This document shows, in pieces, positions 43,658-51,819 of a DNA stretch of 64,000 nucleotides; position 1 is the first letter of the stretch, and each line of letters opens with the position of its first letter. Below the pieces are notes generated by a model. That model did not search any database, was not told the DNA's origin, and saw nothing but the letters and a program-made list of their open reading frames with translations. The stretch is from an uncultured Collinsella sp. (GTDB lineage: Bacteria; Actinomycetota; Coriobacteriia; Coriobacteriales; Coriobacteriaceae), in contig CAUGJE010000001.1 of the NCBI GenBank assembly GCA_959599915.1, positions 248,001-312,000 of the forward strand, written 5' to 3'. Both the position numbers and the translations under genes were made by a program.

Positions 43658-44272
43658 ATGAAACTTGGTTGCGTCATTATGGCTTCGGGCGAGGGCAAGC
43701 GATTTGGCTCTAACAAGATGCTCGCCGATATCTATGGCGAGCCGCTGATTGCCCGGACCATTGATTCGGTTCCCCGGGGCTTTGACGTTGTGGTTTCGAC
43801 GCGTTGGCCCGAGGTCGCTCAGATTTGTGATGACAAGCATTGCCCGTGCGTGCTGCACGATGGCGAGCTGCGCGGCGAAAGCGTCCGTGCGGGCCTTTCG
43901 TGGGGAGTCGAACGCAACTGGAAAGGTTGCCTCTTTTTGCCGGGCGACCAGCCGCTCGTGAGTTCGGATTCTTTTGAGGCTATGGTTCGTGCATTTGACG
44001 AGCGTGGCCGCAAGCATCCGGTGCGTCTTGCGTGCAACGGTGAGCCTTCGAGCCCGGTGCTCTTTCCGGCGGAACTGTTCGATGCACTTATGTGTCTTGA
44101 GGGTAAGGACGGCGGCGGTTCGATCCTCAAGGACCGTACCGACGTGGTGCTGGTCGAGGCGCGTGCCTACGAGCTGTGGGACGTCGATACCGTCAAGGGA
44201 CAGCGACGCATAACGGAGCATATCGCCGCCTGCTCGTATTTTGATCGCGTGGCCAACTGCATCAATCAATAA
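43658..44272 (+). CDS. mocA: MocA-like molybdenum cofactor nucleotidyltransferase
   Basis: 204 residues of the MobA/MocA-type NTP-transferase family. The nucleotide loop is MASGEGKRFGSNKM near residues 8-21, with the later FLPGDQPLVSSD metal/nucleotide motif. Such enzymes transfer CMP or GMP to molybdopterin; in this cluster the product would serve the Xdh-type hydroxylase. The ATG at 43658 has GGGGAGG 8 bases upstream. It ends 9 bases before the hydantoinase gene. Confidence 0.85.
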   Translation: MKLGCVIMASGEGKRFGSNKMLADIYGEPLIARTIDSVPRGFDVVVSTRWPEVAQICDDKHCPCVLHDGELRGESVRAGLSWGVERNWKGCLFLPGDQPLVSSDSFEAMVRAFDERGRKHPVRLACNGEPSSPVLFPAELFDALMCLEGKDGGGSILKDRTDVVLVEARAYELWDVDTVKGQRRITEHIAACSYFDRVANCINQ

Positions 44273-44281
44273 GGAGCAATT

Positions 44282-45649
44282 ATGATCATCATCAAAAACG
44301 GCGCACTCGTGACGCCCCAGGGGCTTCGCCGCGCCGATCTTGCCATGGATGGCGATAAGATCGTGCGGATTGCCGCGGCGATTGAGCCGGCCGAGGGCGA
44401 TACCGTCGAGGATGCTGCGGGCTGCTGGGTGTTCCCGGGCTTTATCGATGGGCACACGCACATGCAGTGCTGGACCGGCATGGATTGGACAGCCGATAGC
44501 TTTGAGACCGGCACGCGCGCGGCTGCCTGCGGCGGCACGACGACCATTGTGGACTACGCGACGGCCGATCGCGGCGTGACCATGCCCGATGCCTTGGTCG
44601 AGTGGCGTCATCGCGCCGACGGCACCTGCACCGCCAACTATGCCTTCCATATGGCGCTTGCCGAGTGGAATGAGCGCAACCGCGCCGATCTTTCGGCCAT
44701 GCGCGAGGCGGGCGTGTCGTCGTTTAAGACCTACTTTGCCTACGACCATCTGCGCCTGGACGATGCCGAGACGCTCGAGGTGCTGGAGGAGCTCAAGCGC
44801 GTGGGCGGTATCCTGTGCGTGCATTGCGAGAACGGCACGTTGGTCAACGCGCTGCAGAAGCGCGTGTTTGAGCAGGGTATCCACGGGCCCGAGGGCCATG
44901 CGCTCAGCCGTCCGGACGTGTGTGAGGCCGAGGCCGTGAGCCGCCTGCTGTATCTGGCGCACTTGGCCGGGGACGCTCCGGTCAACGTGGTGCACCTTTC
45001 GACCAAGCTGGGGCTCGAGGCCATTCGCGCTGCCAAAGCGCGCGGGCAGAAGAACATCTATGTCGAGACATGCCCTCAGTATCTGATGCTCGACGACACC
45101 TGCTATCTGGAGCAGGGCGAGGACGGCTTTGCGGGCGCCAAGTACGTGATGAGCCCGCCGCTGCGCCATGCCGGTGACCGTGCCGCGCTGCGCGAGGCGC
45201 TTGTGGCTGGCGAGATCGATACTATTGCCACCGACCACTGCAGCTTTAATCTGCACGGGCAAAAGGACCGAGGACGCGATGATTTCCGCGCGATTCCCAA
45301 CGGCGGGCCCGGCGTGGAGCATCGTCCCGTTGCGATTGCCACGAGCTTTGAGGGACAGCTGGGTCCCGAGGATCTGTGCCGCTTGATGAGCGAGAACCCG
45401 GCGCGCGTTTTTGGCATGTATCCGCGCAAGGGCTGTCTTGCCGAGGGCGCCGATGCCGACGTGTGCGTGTGGGATCCGTGCGCGCGTTGGACGATCAGCG
45501 CCGCGACGCAGCATCAGGCCGTGGACTACACGCCGCTCGAGGGCTTTGGGGCACATGGCCGCGCCAAGGCCGTGTTTGTGAACGGCGTGCTGGCGGCACG
45601 CGACGGCGAGCCCACCGGAGCCCAACCCGGCCGCTACGTGCCCCGCTAA
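44282..45649 (+). CDS. hyuA: hydantoinase/dihydropyrimidinase-family amidohydrolase
   Basis: 455 residues of the cyclic amidohydrolase family (HyuA/HydA/PhyA). Two-metal site: GFIDGHTHMQ (His58, His60), Lys149 in SSFKTYFAYD as the expected carboxylated bridge, His in LCVHCENG and VVHLSTK, and Asp in IATDHCSFN. The enzyme opens hydantoin- or dihydropyrimidine-like rings and in the purine cluster is placed at the ring-opening step. AAGGAG is 6 bases before ATG 44282. Confidence 0.92.
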   Translation: MIIIKNGALVTPQGLRRADLAMDGDKIVRIAAAIEPAEGDTVEDAAGCWVFPGFIDGHTHMQCWTGMDWTADSFETGTRAAACGGTTTIVDYATADRGVTMPDALVEWRHRADGTCTANYAFHMALAEWNERNRADLSAMREAGVSSFKTYFAYDHLRLDDAETLEVLEELKRVGGILCVHCENGTLVNALQKRVFEQGIHGPEGHALSRPDVCEAEAVSRLLYLAHLAGDAPVNVVHLSTKLGLEAIRAAKARGQKNIYVETCPQYLMLDDTCYLEQGEDGFAGAKYVMSPPLRHAGDRAALREALVAGEIDTIATDHCSFNLHGQKDRGRDDFRAIPNGGPGVEHRPVAIATSFEGQLGPEDLCRLMSENPARVFGMYPRKGCLAEGADADVCVWDPCARWTISAATQHQAVDYTPLEGFGAHGRAKAVFVNGVLAARDGEPTGAQPGRYVPR

Positions 45650-45662
45650 CAGGAAGACCGCC

Positions 45663-45735
45663 GGGGTAGCTAATTTGGGAGATGATTTTTCGGGACGGGG
45701 TAGCAAAAAGAGCCCCGTCCCAAATTTGCTACCCC
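45663..45735. other. nested and mutually exclusive hairpins between hyuA and yqeC
   Basis: An 18-bp outer stem (45663-45680 with 45718-45735, one mismatch) encloses a perfect 9-bp inner stem (45692-45700 with 45713-45721); the arms share bases 45718-45721. GGGGTAGC occurs twice direct (45663, 45697) and once inverted, so two folds compete. It can serve as a bidirectional terminator for the convergent genes; it includes the yqeC stop codon. Confidence 0.6.
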
Positions 45736-46466
45736 TGGAGGCTGGTGGCGATGAGGGGGCGGTTGAGGGCTGCCTCGAAGCGATCTGCCATTGTTGGGTC
45801 GGCAAGCGTGTCGGCTTGGTTGAGCATGACGCGTGCGGTGCTGAGTCCCAGCGCCTGCATCTCGGCATTGAGCACCTGGGCGACGCGCTCGGGCGTGGCG
45901 ATGTCGGTAGGCTCGCAGCCGCAGCGCTCGCAGAAGAGCTCGGGGCGGTGGACAACCTCGGCGACGGGCCTGCCCAGCCCCGAGGCGCCGACGACCCAGA
46001 CAACGTTTGCCGTGGCGGCGGGAATTACCGGCTCCCAGGCGGCATGCGCCTTGAGCGGGAGTCGCTTGCTGCCATCTGCCTCGGCCAACACATAGTCAAA
46101 GCGCTGCGCCAGCTGGTCGATCGGCTCAGCGGGGGCGGAGAGCTTGCCTGTCTCCGGGTCCAAAACACCCGCCTGGCAGATGCTTCCGCGGACAAGTTCC
46201 GCGCATGCCTCGCAGGTGCAGCCGGGAACATGCGGGGTCCCCGGCTTCCAAGGCGCGGCGTCCAGGCGACGGCTCGACCCGTCCCATGGCACGCCGGCGA
46301 CGGGAAACATGTGCGTGGTGGTGCAGAGGAGCACGCGCCCGCCGCCGCGCATGAGCTCGAGACCCAGCATCTTCAGCAACGTCGACTTGCCGCCGCTGCC
46401 GATAATCGCGGTAATGCCCGGCTCGATCTTGAGCGCGGAGGCAAGGTTTCCGCTCGTCGTTTCCAT
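45729..46466 (-). CDS. yqeC: YqeC, putative selenium-cofactor biosynthesis protein
   Basis: 245 residues. The P-loop GSGGKSTLL lies at about residues 23-31 and EADGSKRLPLKAHAAWEPVIP, the YqeC signature, is central. A CxCxxC cluster (PGCTCEAC) at about 82-89 may bind metal. YqeC co-occurs with YqeB and selenium-dependent molybdenum hydroxylases, and is presumed to help make or insert the labile selenium cofactor; the chemistry is unknown. It starts at ATG 46466 with GGCGGTGA upstream and is divergent from yqeB. Confidence 0.9.
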   Translation of the reverse strand: METTSGNLASALKIEPGITAIIGSGGKSTLLKMLGLELMRGGGRVLLCTTTHMFPVAGVPWDGSSRRLDAAPWKPGTPHVPGCTCEACAELVRGSICQAGVLDPETGKLSAPAEPIDQLAQRFDYVLAEADGSKRLPLKAHAAWEPVIPAATANVVWVVGASGLGRPVAEVVHRPELFCERCGCEPTDIATPERVAQVLNAEMQALGLSTARVMLNQADTLADPTMADRFEAALNRPLIATSLQG

Positions 46467-46568
46467 CTGTTCACCGCCGTATAATACTGTGATAATAAAT
46501 AATCATCAGAGTAGCGGCCGAACCGCTTTTGCTCTGCTCAAACCGTAGCACAGGGAGGTGCCCCGGGA

Positions 46569-47363
46569 ATGCTCGTTTATGTTCGCGGCGCCGGCGATAT
46601 CGCCACGGGCGTCGCCGCTCGCTTGGTGCGCGCCGGCGTTTCGGTCGTTATGGCCGATATCGCGGTTCCCACGTGCATCCGCCGCACAATCTGTTTTTGC
46701 GAGGCCATTCGCCTGGGCGAGGTCGAGGTCGAAGGCATTCGCGCTCGCTTGGCACGGACGCCGGCTGAGGCGCTTGAGATTACCGAGGCTGGAGACGTCG
46801 CCGTTGTGGTGGACCCTCAGGCCAAGATGCTCGATGAGCTTAAACCCGCGGCTGTGGTCGACGCGATTTTGGCTAAGCGCAACTTGGGCACCACGCGCGA
46901 CATGGCGCCTGCCGTCATCGCTGTGGGGCCGGGCTTTACCGCGCCGGTTGACTGCGACGCCGTGGTCGAGACCATGCGCGGACATTTTCTCGGCCGTGTC
47001 ATTACCCAAGGTTCGCCCCAGCCCAACACGGGCGTGCCGGGCATTATCGCCGGCTATGGCAAGGAACGTGTTATCCACAGCCCCGCCGCCGGCGTGTTTA
47101 GGTCCGACCGCACCATCGGCGACATCGTGAGTGCCGGCGATGTGATCGGGTATGCGGGTGATACTCCCATGGTCACGCAGATTGACGGCTGCTTGCGCGG
47201 GCTTTTGGCGAACGGCGTGCAGGTGACTGAGGGCTTTAAATGCGCCGATGTCGATCCGCGCGGCGATGCCAGCTATATCAACTACATTTCGGACAAGGCG
47301 ACGTCGGTCGGCGGCGGTGTGCTCGAGGCGCTCGCTATGCTCACCGGTGTCTTTAGAGGATAG
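46569..47363 (+). CDS. yqeB: YqeB, selenium-dependent molybdenum hydroxylase maturation protein
   Basis: 264 residues, full length. N-terminal Rossmann-like VYVRGAGDIATGVAARLVRAG and the later VIAVGPGFTAPVDCDAVVETMRGH, GSPQPNTGVPG and HSPAAGVFRS are typical of YqeB. The protein is the marker of the labile-selenium trait and is assumed to act in installing selenium on the molybdenum cofactor of the Xdh-type enzyme. GGGAGG stands 10 bases before the ATG. It is followed 9 bases later by the XdhC-family gene. Confidence 0.92.
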   Translation: MLVYVRGAGDIATGVAARLVRAGVSVVMADIAVPTCIRRTICFCEAIRLGEVEVEGIRARLARTPAEALEITEAGDVAVVVDPQAKMLDELKPAAVVDAILAKRNLGTTRDMAPAVIAVGPGFTAPVDCDAVVETMRGHFLGRVITQGSPQPNTGVPGIIAGYGKERVIHSPAAGVFRSDRTIGDIVSAGDVIGYAGDTPMVTQIDGCLRGLLANGVQVTEGFKCADVDPRGDASYINYISDKATSVGGGVLEALAMLTGVFRG

Positions 47364-47372
47364 AAGGCGGCA

Positions 47373-48416
47373 ATGGAAAAGCTCGATGTTGTGAATGCGG
47401 CGCTTGCCGCCTTGCGTGCTGGTGAGACGTGCGAACTGGTGGTAGTGGCCGGCACGGCAGGGTCGTCACCGCGCGGCGTGGGCGCCTGGATGGCCGTCTT
47501 TGCCGATGGCAGCCAGGCGGGCACTATCGGCGGTGGCAAGATTGAACTCTTTGCGCTGGATGAGGCGCGCGAGCTCCTGAGCGCGGGACAGTCGCGTCTG
47601 GTCCGCTACACTATGGGCGGCGAGAACTCCGATACCGGCATGATCTGCGGCGGAGCCATCTGCTTGTGCTACCTGCATCTGGATGCGACCCAGGTACCGT
47701 TGTTCCAGGAAATTGCCGACGTCTTGGCCTATCGGCGCATCGGCGACTTCGTCATCGACTTTGAGCCGTTTGTCGCGAGCGCGCTCGAGGGCGATGTGGC
47801 CGAGTACCATGGCGAGGAATCGCGCCGTACCATTGCGGGCTGCCCCGGGCTTTCGCTGGTGGAGGAGGGGAGTAAGGTCAGCTACACCAACGCGGCCTCC
47901 GAGATTCCCGTGGCGCACGTCGAGACGCTCTGCCCCGAGGGCCTGACTTATATCTTTGGCTGCGGCCACGTGGGCGCTGCGACGGCGCGGGTGCTCACGG
48001 CGGCGGGTTTTGCCGTCGTGGCCTGCGACGACCGCCCCGGCACGCTGACCCCCGAATGGGTGCCCGGTGTCTACGACCGTCGTCTGGTCGACTACAAGAA
48101 CCTGAGCGAGCAGTGCCCAATCGGCCCGCGCGACCTGGTGGTCGTTGCCACAGCAGGCCACAAGTCCGATATCGACGTGGTGATTCAGGCCATGCGCGCC
48201 AAACCCGCCTATCTAGGCTGTCTGGGTTCGCGCCGCAAGACGGCCTTTGTGCGCGCCCGCCTGGAGCAGGAGGGCTTTACGCAGGACCAGACCGACGGGC
48301 TGCACCTGCCGATCGGCGTTGCCATCGAGGCCGAGGATCCCGAGGAGATTGCCATCTCCATCGCTGCCGAGATGATCCACCTGCGCCGCACCAAGCTCGT
48401 CCCCCGCAAGCGCTAG
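47373..48416 (+). CDS. XdhC/CoxI-family molybdenum cofactor sulfuration/insertion protein
   Basis: 347 residues. The N-terminal XdhC_CoxI domain has GSSPRGVGAWMAVFADG and GTIGGGKIE. The C-terminal Rossmann domain has TYIFGCGHVGAATARVL and CLGSRRKTAFVRARL. XdhC proteins bind molybdenum cofactor, promote its terminal sulfuration and deliver it to xanthine dehydrogenase; here the client is presumably the Xdh of 8718-11495, about 36 kb away. It is in an operon with yqeB (9-base gap). Confidence 0.92.
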   Translation: MEKLDVVNAALAALRAGETCELVVVAGTAGSSPRGVGAWMAVFADGSQAGTIGGGKIELFALDEARELLSAGQSRLVRYTMGGENSDTGMICGGAICLCYLHLDATQVPLFQEIADVLAYRRIGDFVIDFEPFVASALEGDVAEYHGEESRRTIAGCPGLSLVEEGSKVSYTNAASEIPVAHVETLCPEGLTYIFGCGHVGAATARVLTAAGFAVVACDDRPGTLTPEWVPGVYDRRLVDYKNLSEQCPIGPRDLVVVATAGHKSDIDVVIQAMRAKPAYLGCLGSRRKTAFVRARLEQEGFTQDQTDGLHLPIGVAIEAEDPEEIAISIAAEMIHLRRTKLVPRKR

Positions 48417-48436
48417 TCGCATCCCCATCAATAAGA

Positions 48437-48497
48437 TGCGGTGAAATACGGACTGTTTAAGCCGGTTAAGCCGTCAAACAGTCCCTATTTCACCGCA
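48437..48497 (+). terminator. long hairpin after the XdhC-family gene
   Basis: 22-bp arms (48437-48458 with 48476-48497) with one mismatch and a 17-base loop. There is no T-run, so it is an atypical terminator or a dispersed palindrome. It lies in the 321-base gap 48417-48737, which otherwise holds only the rplE promoter and leader. Confidence 0.55.
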
Positions 48498-48571
48498 ACT
48501 GCCATTTTGATCCCCTAGGGATCAATATGTGCGGGGGAGTTGTGGAGTTGTGCAGGCAGACGAGGTTTTTC

Positions 48572-48600
48572 TGGAAATACTCTCCCGATGCGCGTATAGT
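48572..48600 (+). promoter_or_regulatory. promoter of the rplE ribosomal operon
   Basis: TGGAAA (48572-48577), 17 bases, TATAGT (48595-48600). It is the best promoter-like pair upstream of rplE and predicts a leader of about 130 nt, room for autogenous control. Confidence 0.45.
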
Positions 48601-48737
48601 ACCGATTGTTTTGTCGGCTCCTGCTGCGTCGAGTCCAAACCGCAAAATGCCATGAGCGGCGCGGATGCAGCCAGGAGGCACGAGGACAACCCATCGTGGC
48701 CACGCCCCGTGCTTAAAACCCCAAGAAGGAGTGAACA

Positions 48738-49295
48738 ATGGCAGAAGAGAAGTATGTGCCGCGTCTGAAGACCAAGTACAACAACGAGGTCAAGCAGCAG
48801 CTTCAGGACAAGTTCCAGTACGAGAACGTCATGATGATCCCCAAGTTTGAGAAGATCGTCGTGAACATGGGTGTCGGCGAGGCCGCTACCGATTCCAAGG
48901 CCATCGACGGTGCCGTGCGCGACCTGCGCGCCATCACCGGCCAGCAGCCGATGATCACCCGTGCCCGCAAGTCCATTGCTACCTTCCGCCTGCGCGCTGG
49001 TATGCCGATCGGCTGCAAGGTTACCCTGCGTGGCGACCGTATGTGGGAGTTCTTCGATCGTCTGACCTCCGTCGCGATCCCCCGTATCCGCGACTTCCGC
49101 GGCATCTCCGCCAAGAGCTTCGACGGCCGTGGTAACTTCTCCATGGGCGTCACCGAGCAGCTCATCTTCCCCGAGATCGACTTCGACTCCGTCGATCACC
49201 AGCGTGGTATGGACATCACTTTCGTGACCACCGCCAACACCGATGAGGAGGCCAAGGCCCTTCTGGACGCCTTCGGTTTCCCGTTCAAGAAATAG
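48738..49295 (+). CDS. rplE: 50S ribosomal protein L5
   Basis: 185 residues, typical L5: FEKIVVNMGVGEA, ITGQQPMITRARKSIATFRLR, GCKVTLRGDRMWEFFDRL and the C-terminal FVTTANTDEEAKALL. L5 binds 5S rRNA in the central protuberance. AAGGAG precedes ATG 48738. In most bacteria rplN and rplX directly precede it; here the upstream gene is the unrelated XdhC-family gene, so the ribosomal run begins at rplE. Confidence 0.98.
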   Translation: MAEEKYVPRLKTKYNNEVKQQLQDKFQYENVMMIPKFEKIVVNMGVGEAATDSKAIDGAVRDLRAITGQQPMITRARKSIATFRLRAGMPIGCKVTLRGDRMWEFFDRLTSVAIPRIRDFRGISAKSFDGRGNFSMGVTEQLIFPEIDFDSVDHQRGMDITFVTTANTDEEAKALLDAFGFPFKK

Positions 49296-49374
49296 GTTCA
49301 CCTGCCCTATGAGCGCCGTTCCCACAAGGGGGCGGCGCTTGGGGCGAACAATACTCTATGTGAGGAGGATATAA

Positions 49375-49560
49375 GTGGCTAAGACATCGATGATCGTCAA
49401 GTGCAATCGCAAGCAGAAGTTCTCTACTCGTGAGTACACGCGCTGCCAGCGCTGCGGCCGTCCGCACTCTGTGTACCGCAAGTTCGGCCTGTGCCGTGTC
49501 TGCTTCCGCGAGCTTGCACTCAAGGGCGAGCTTCCCGGCGTTAAGAAGGCCAGCTGGTAA
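49375..49560 (+). CDS. rpsN: 30S ribosomal protein S14 type Z
   Basis: 61 residues, the short zinc-binding form: Cys24, Cys27, Cys40 and Cys43 form the CxxC-CxxC site. It starts at GTG 49375, with GAGGAGG upstream. S14 assembles in the 30S head. Confidence 0.97.
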   Translation: MAKTSMIVKCNRKQKFSTREYTRCQRCGRPHSVYRKFGLCRVCFRELALKGELPGVKKASW

Positions 49561-49679
49561 GTCACTACCAGCGTTTCAAGCATCAGTTTGGAACAGGGAA
49601 AACGCGCTAAAAAGGCTTTGCCGTTAAGGGCGGCGAAGAACCAAGAGCACGTGTTCATCAAGAACGAAGGAGAATCTGT

Positions 49680-50078
49680 ATGAACCTTACAGACCCGATC
49701 GCAGATATGCTTACGCGCATCCGTAACGCTAACTCTGTGAACAAGGCCACGGTCTCCATGCCGAGCAGCAAGAAGCTCGTCGAGATCGCTCGTGTTCTGC
49801 ACGAGGAGGGCTACATCGAGGGCTACGATGTCGAGGACACCGTTCCCCAGAAGACTCTGCACATCACGCTTAAGTATGGTCCCAAGAAGGCTAAGGTCAT
49901 CAACGGCATCCGCCGCATTTCCAAGCCGGGCCTGCGTAAGTACACCGGCGTTGCCGACATGCCCCGCGTCCGCGGTGGCCTTGGTACCGCCATCATTTCC
50001 ACCAGCCATGGCGTCATGACCGACCGCGATGCTCGCAAGCACAACGTCGGCGGCGAGATCATCGCTTACGTCTGGTAA
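49680..50078 (+). CDS. rpsH: 30S ribosomal protein S8
   Basis: 132 residues: DPIADMLTRIRNAN at the start and the conserved GLGTAIISTSHGVMTDRDA with C-terminal GGEIIAYVW. S8 binds the 16S central domain and in many bacteria represses the spc operon by binding its mRNA. A 119-base gap separates it from rpsN, longer than its neighbours' gaps. Confidence 0.98.
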   Translation: MNLTDPIADMLTRIRNANSVNKATVSMPSSKKLVEIARVLHEEGYIEGYDVEDTVPQKTLHITLKYGPKKAKVINGIRRISKPGLRKYTGVADMPRVRGGLGTAIISTSHGVMTDRDARKHNVGGEIIAYVW

Positions 50079-50111
50079 TTCGCTCGGTAGGTAGAAGGAA
50101 AGGAGATCACC

Positions 50112-50648
50112 GTGTCTCGTATCGGTAATAAGCCTGTCCAGATTCCCGCCGGAGTCGAAGTGGCAGTCAACGGCAACAACGTTGTCGTCAAGGGCCCCAA
50201 GGGCCAGCTCGAGCTCGATGTCTTTGAGAAGCTCGCTATCAACGTCGAGGACAACGTCCTCACCGTTTCCCGTCCCGACGACGAGCGTGAGACCCGTGCC
50301 CGCCACGGCCTCACCCGCGCCCTCATCCACAACATGGTTGTTGGCGTTTCCGAGGGCTTCGAGAAGAAGCTCGAGCTCGCCGGCGTCGGTTACCGCGTGC
50401 AGCAGAAGGGCAAGAACCTCGAGTTCTCCCTGGGCTTCTCGCACCCCGTGATCGTCGAGGCTCCCGAGGGCATCACCTTCGAGGTTCCCGACAACACCCA
50501 CGTGAACGTCAAGGGTATCAACAAGCAGCAGGTCGGTCAGATCGCCGCTGAGATCCGCGGCCATCGTCCTCCCGAGCCTTACAAGGGCAAGGGTATCCAC
50601 TACGTTGGCGAGCACATCCGCCGCAAGCTGGGTAAGGCCGCCAAGTAG
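50112..50648 (+). CDS. rplF: 50S ribosomal protein L6
   Basis: 178 residues beginning SRIGNKPVQIPAGVEV after a GTG start; two repeated RNA-binding domains; C-terminal RPPEPYKGKGIHYVGEHIRRK signature. GGAGA precedes the start. L6 sits near the factor-binding site of the 50S subunit. Confidence 0.98.
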   Translation: MSRIGNKPVQIPAGVEVAVNGNNVVVKGPKGQLELDVFEKLAINVEDNVLTVSRPDDERETRARHGLTRALIHNMVVGVSEGFEKKLELAGVGYRVQQKGKNLEFSLGFSHPVIVEAPEGITFEVPDNTHVNVKGINKQQVGQIAAEIRGHRPPEPYKGKGIHYVGEHIRRKLGKAAK

Positions 50649-50723
50649 TCGTAACCGACTCACTCGCATAAGACCAGCACCCCGTCAGGTGCTGGCAAGA
50701 TCAACCTTTTTAGGAGTTTACGT

Positions 50724-51092
50724 ATGAACAAGCATAAGGCGAAGCTGGAAGGCCTCAAGCGTCGTCAGCGTCGTGTTCGCGGCAAGGTCTCGGGTACCTC
50801 CGAGCGTCCGCGTCTTCGCGTGACCCGTACTAACGCCAACATCTATGCCCAGATCATCGACGACAGCAAGGGCTCCAGCCTGACGCTCGTCTCTGCCTCG
50901 ACCCTCGAGGCCGAGTTCAAGGGCACCCACACCTCGAACAAGGAGGCTGCGGAGAAGGTCGGTCAGCTCGTTGGCAAGCGCGCCATCGAGGCCGGCATCA
51001 CCAAGGTCGCCTTCGATCGCGGTGGCCGTATCTACCATGGCCGCGTCAAGGCCCTCGCCGACGGTGCTCGTGCCGCCGGTCTCGAGTTCTAG
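50724..51092 (+). CDS. rplR: 50S ribosomal protein L18
   Basis: 122 residues: basic N-terminus, RPRLRVTRTNANIYAQIIDD, and the C-terminal FDRGGRIYHGRVKALADGAR signature of L18, a 5S rRNA binder. A small hairpin (about 50676-50699) lies in the 75-base gap before it. Confidence 0.98.
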   Translation: MNKHKAKLEGLKRRQRRVRGKVSGTSERPRLRVTRTNANIYAQIIDDSKGSSLTLVSASTLEAEFKGTHTSNKEAAEKVGQLVGKRAIEAGITKVAFDRGGRIYHGRVKALADGARAAGLEF

Positions 51093-51106
51093 GAGGTATG
51101 TAGCAC

Positions 51107-51631
51107 ATGGCTCGTAATCAGAAGCAGCAGCGCGAGGCCTCCGAGTTCGAGGAGCGCGTCGTTTACATCAACCGCGTGTCGAAGACCGTCAAGGGTGGTC
51201 GTCGCATGAGCCTCGTCGCTCTCGTCGTCGTTGGCGACGGCAAGGGTAACGTCGGCGTTGGCATGGGCAAGTCCGCTGAGGTGCCCCTGGCCATCTCCAA
51301 GGCGTCTCTCGATGCCAAGAAGAACATGTTCCACGTGCCGGTGACCGAGCAGGGCACCATCCCGCACGAGGTTCTCGGCCACTTTGGTGCTGGCCGCATC
51401 ATCATCAAGCCCGCTGTCGAGGGTACCGGCGTTATCGCCGGCGGCGCTGTGCGTCCCCTCTTTGAGCTTGCTGGCATCAAGAACGTCCTGTCCAAGTCCC
51501 TCGGTACCGACAACGGCCTCAACATCATCAAGGCTGCCGTCGAGGGCCTCAAGGAGCTCTCCAGCCCTGAGGACGTCGCGGCTCGCCGTGGCCTGACGGT
51601 CTCCGAGATGTTCGTCGGTAAGGAGAACTAA
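51107..51631 (+). CDS. rpsE: 30S ribosomal protein S5
   Basis: 174 residues with the double-stranded RNA-binding S5 domain (RVSKTVKGGRRMSLVALVVV, GNVGVGMGKS) and the C-terminal S5 domain (GGAVRPLFELAGIKNVLSKSLG). S5 affects translational accuracy. AGGAGG stands just before ATG 51107. Confidence 0.98.
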   Translation: MARNQKQQREASEFEERVVYINRVSKTVKGGRRMSLVALVVVGDGKGNVGVGMGKSAEVPLAISKASLDAKKNMFHVPVTEQGTIPHEVLGHFGAGRIIIKPAVEGTGVIAGGAVRPLFELAGIKNVLSKSLGTDNGLNIIKAAVEGLKELSSPEDVAARRGLTVSEMFVGKEN

Positions 51632-51633
51632 GC

Positions 51634-51816
51634 ATGGCTGACACCATCAAGATCAAGCAGGTCCGCAGCACCAACGGTTGCAAGCAGGACCAGGTCCGTA
51701 CTGTCCGTGCCCTCGGTCTCCACAGGATCCGCGAGGTTCGCGAGATTGCTGACAACGAGTCCGTCCGCGGCATGATCTTCAAGGTCAAGCACCTTGTCGA
51801 GATTGTAGAGGAGTAG
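51634..51816 (+). CDS. rpmD: 50S ribosomal protein L30
   Basis: 60 residues, full length: IKIKQVRSTNGCKQDQVRT and RALGLHRIREVREIADN. It starts 2 bases after the rpsE stop and ends 3 bases before rplO, so translation is coupled. Confidence 0.97.
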   Translation: MADTIKIKQVRSTNGCKQDQVRTVRALGLHRIREVREIADNESVRGMIFKVKHLVEIVEE

Positions 51817-51819
51817 CAA

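Noticed and set aside
42236..46003. 1255-codon open frame on the minus strand opposite ygeW, mocA and hyuA
   Set aside because: Antisense shadow; no family motifs, and it crosses several well-supported genes and a terminator.
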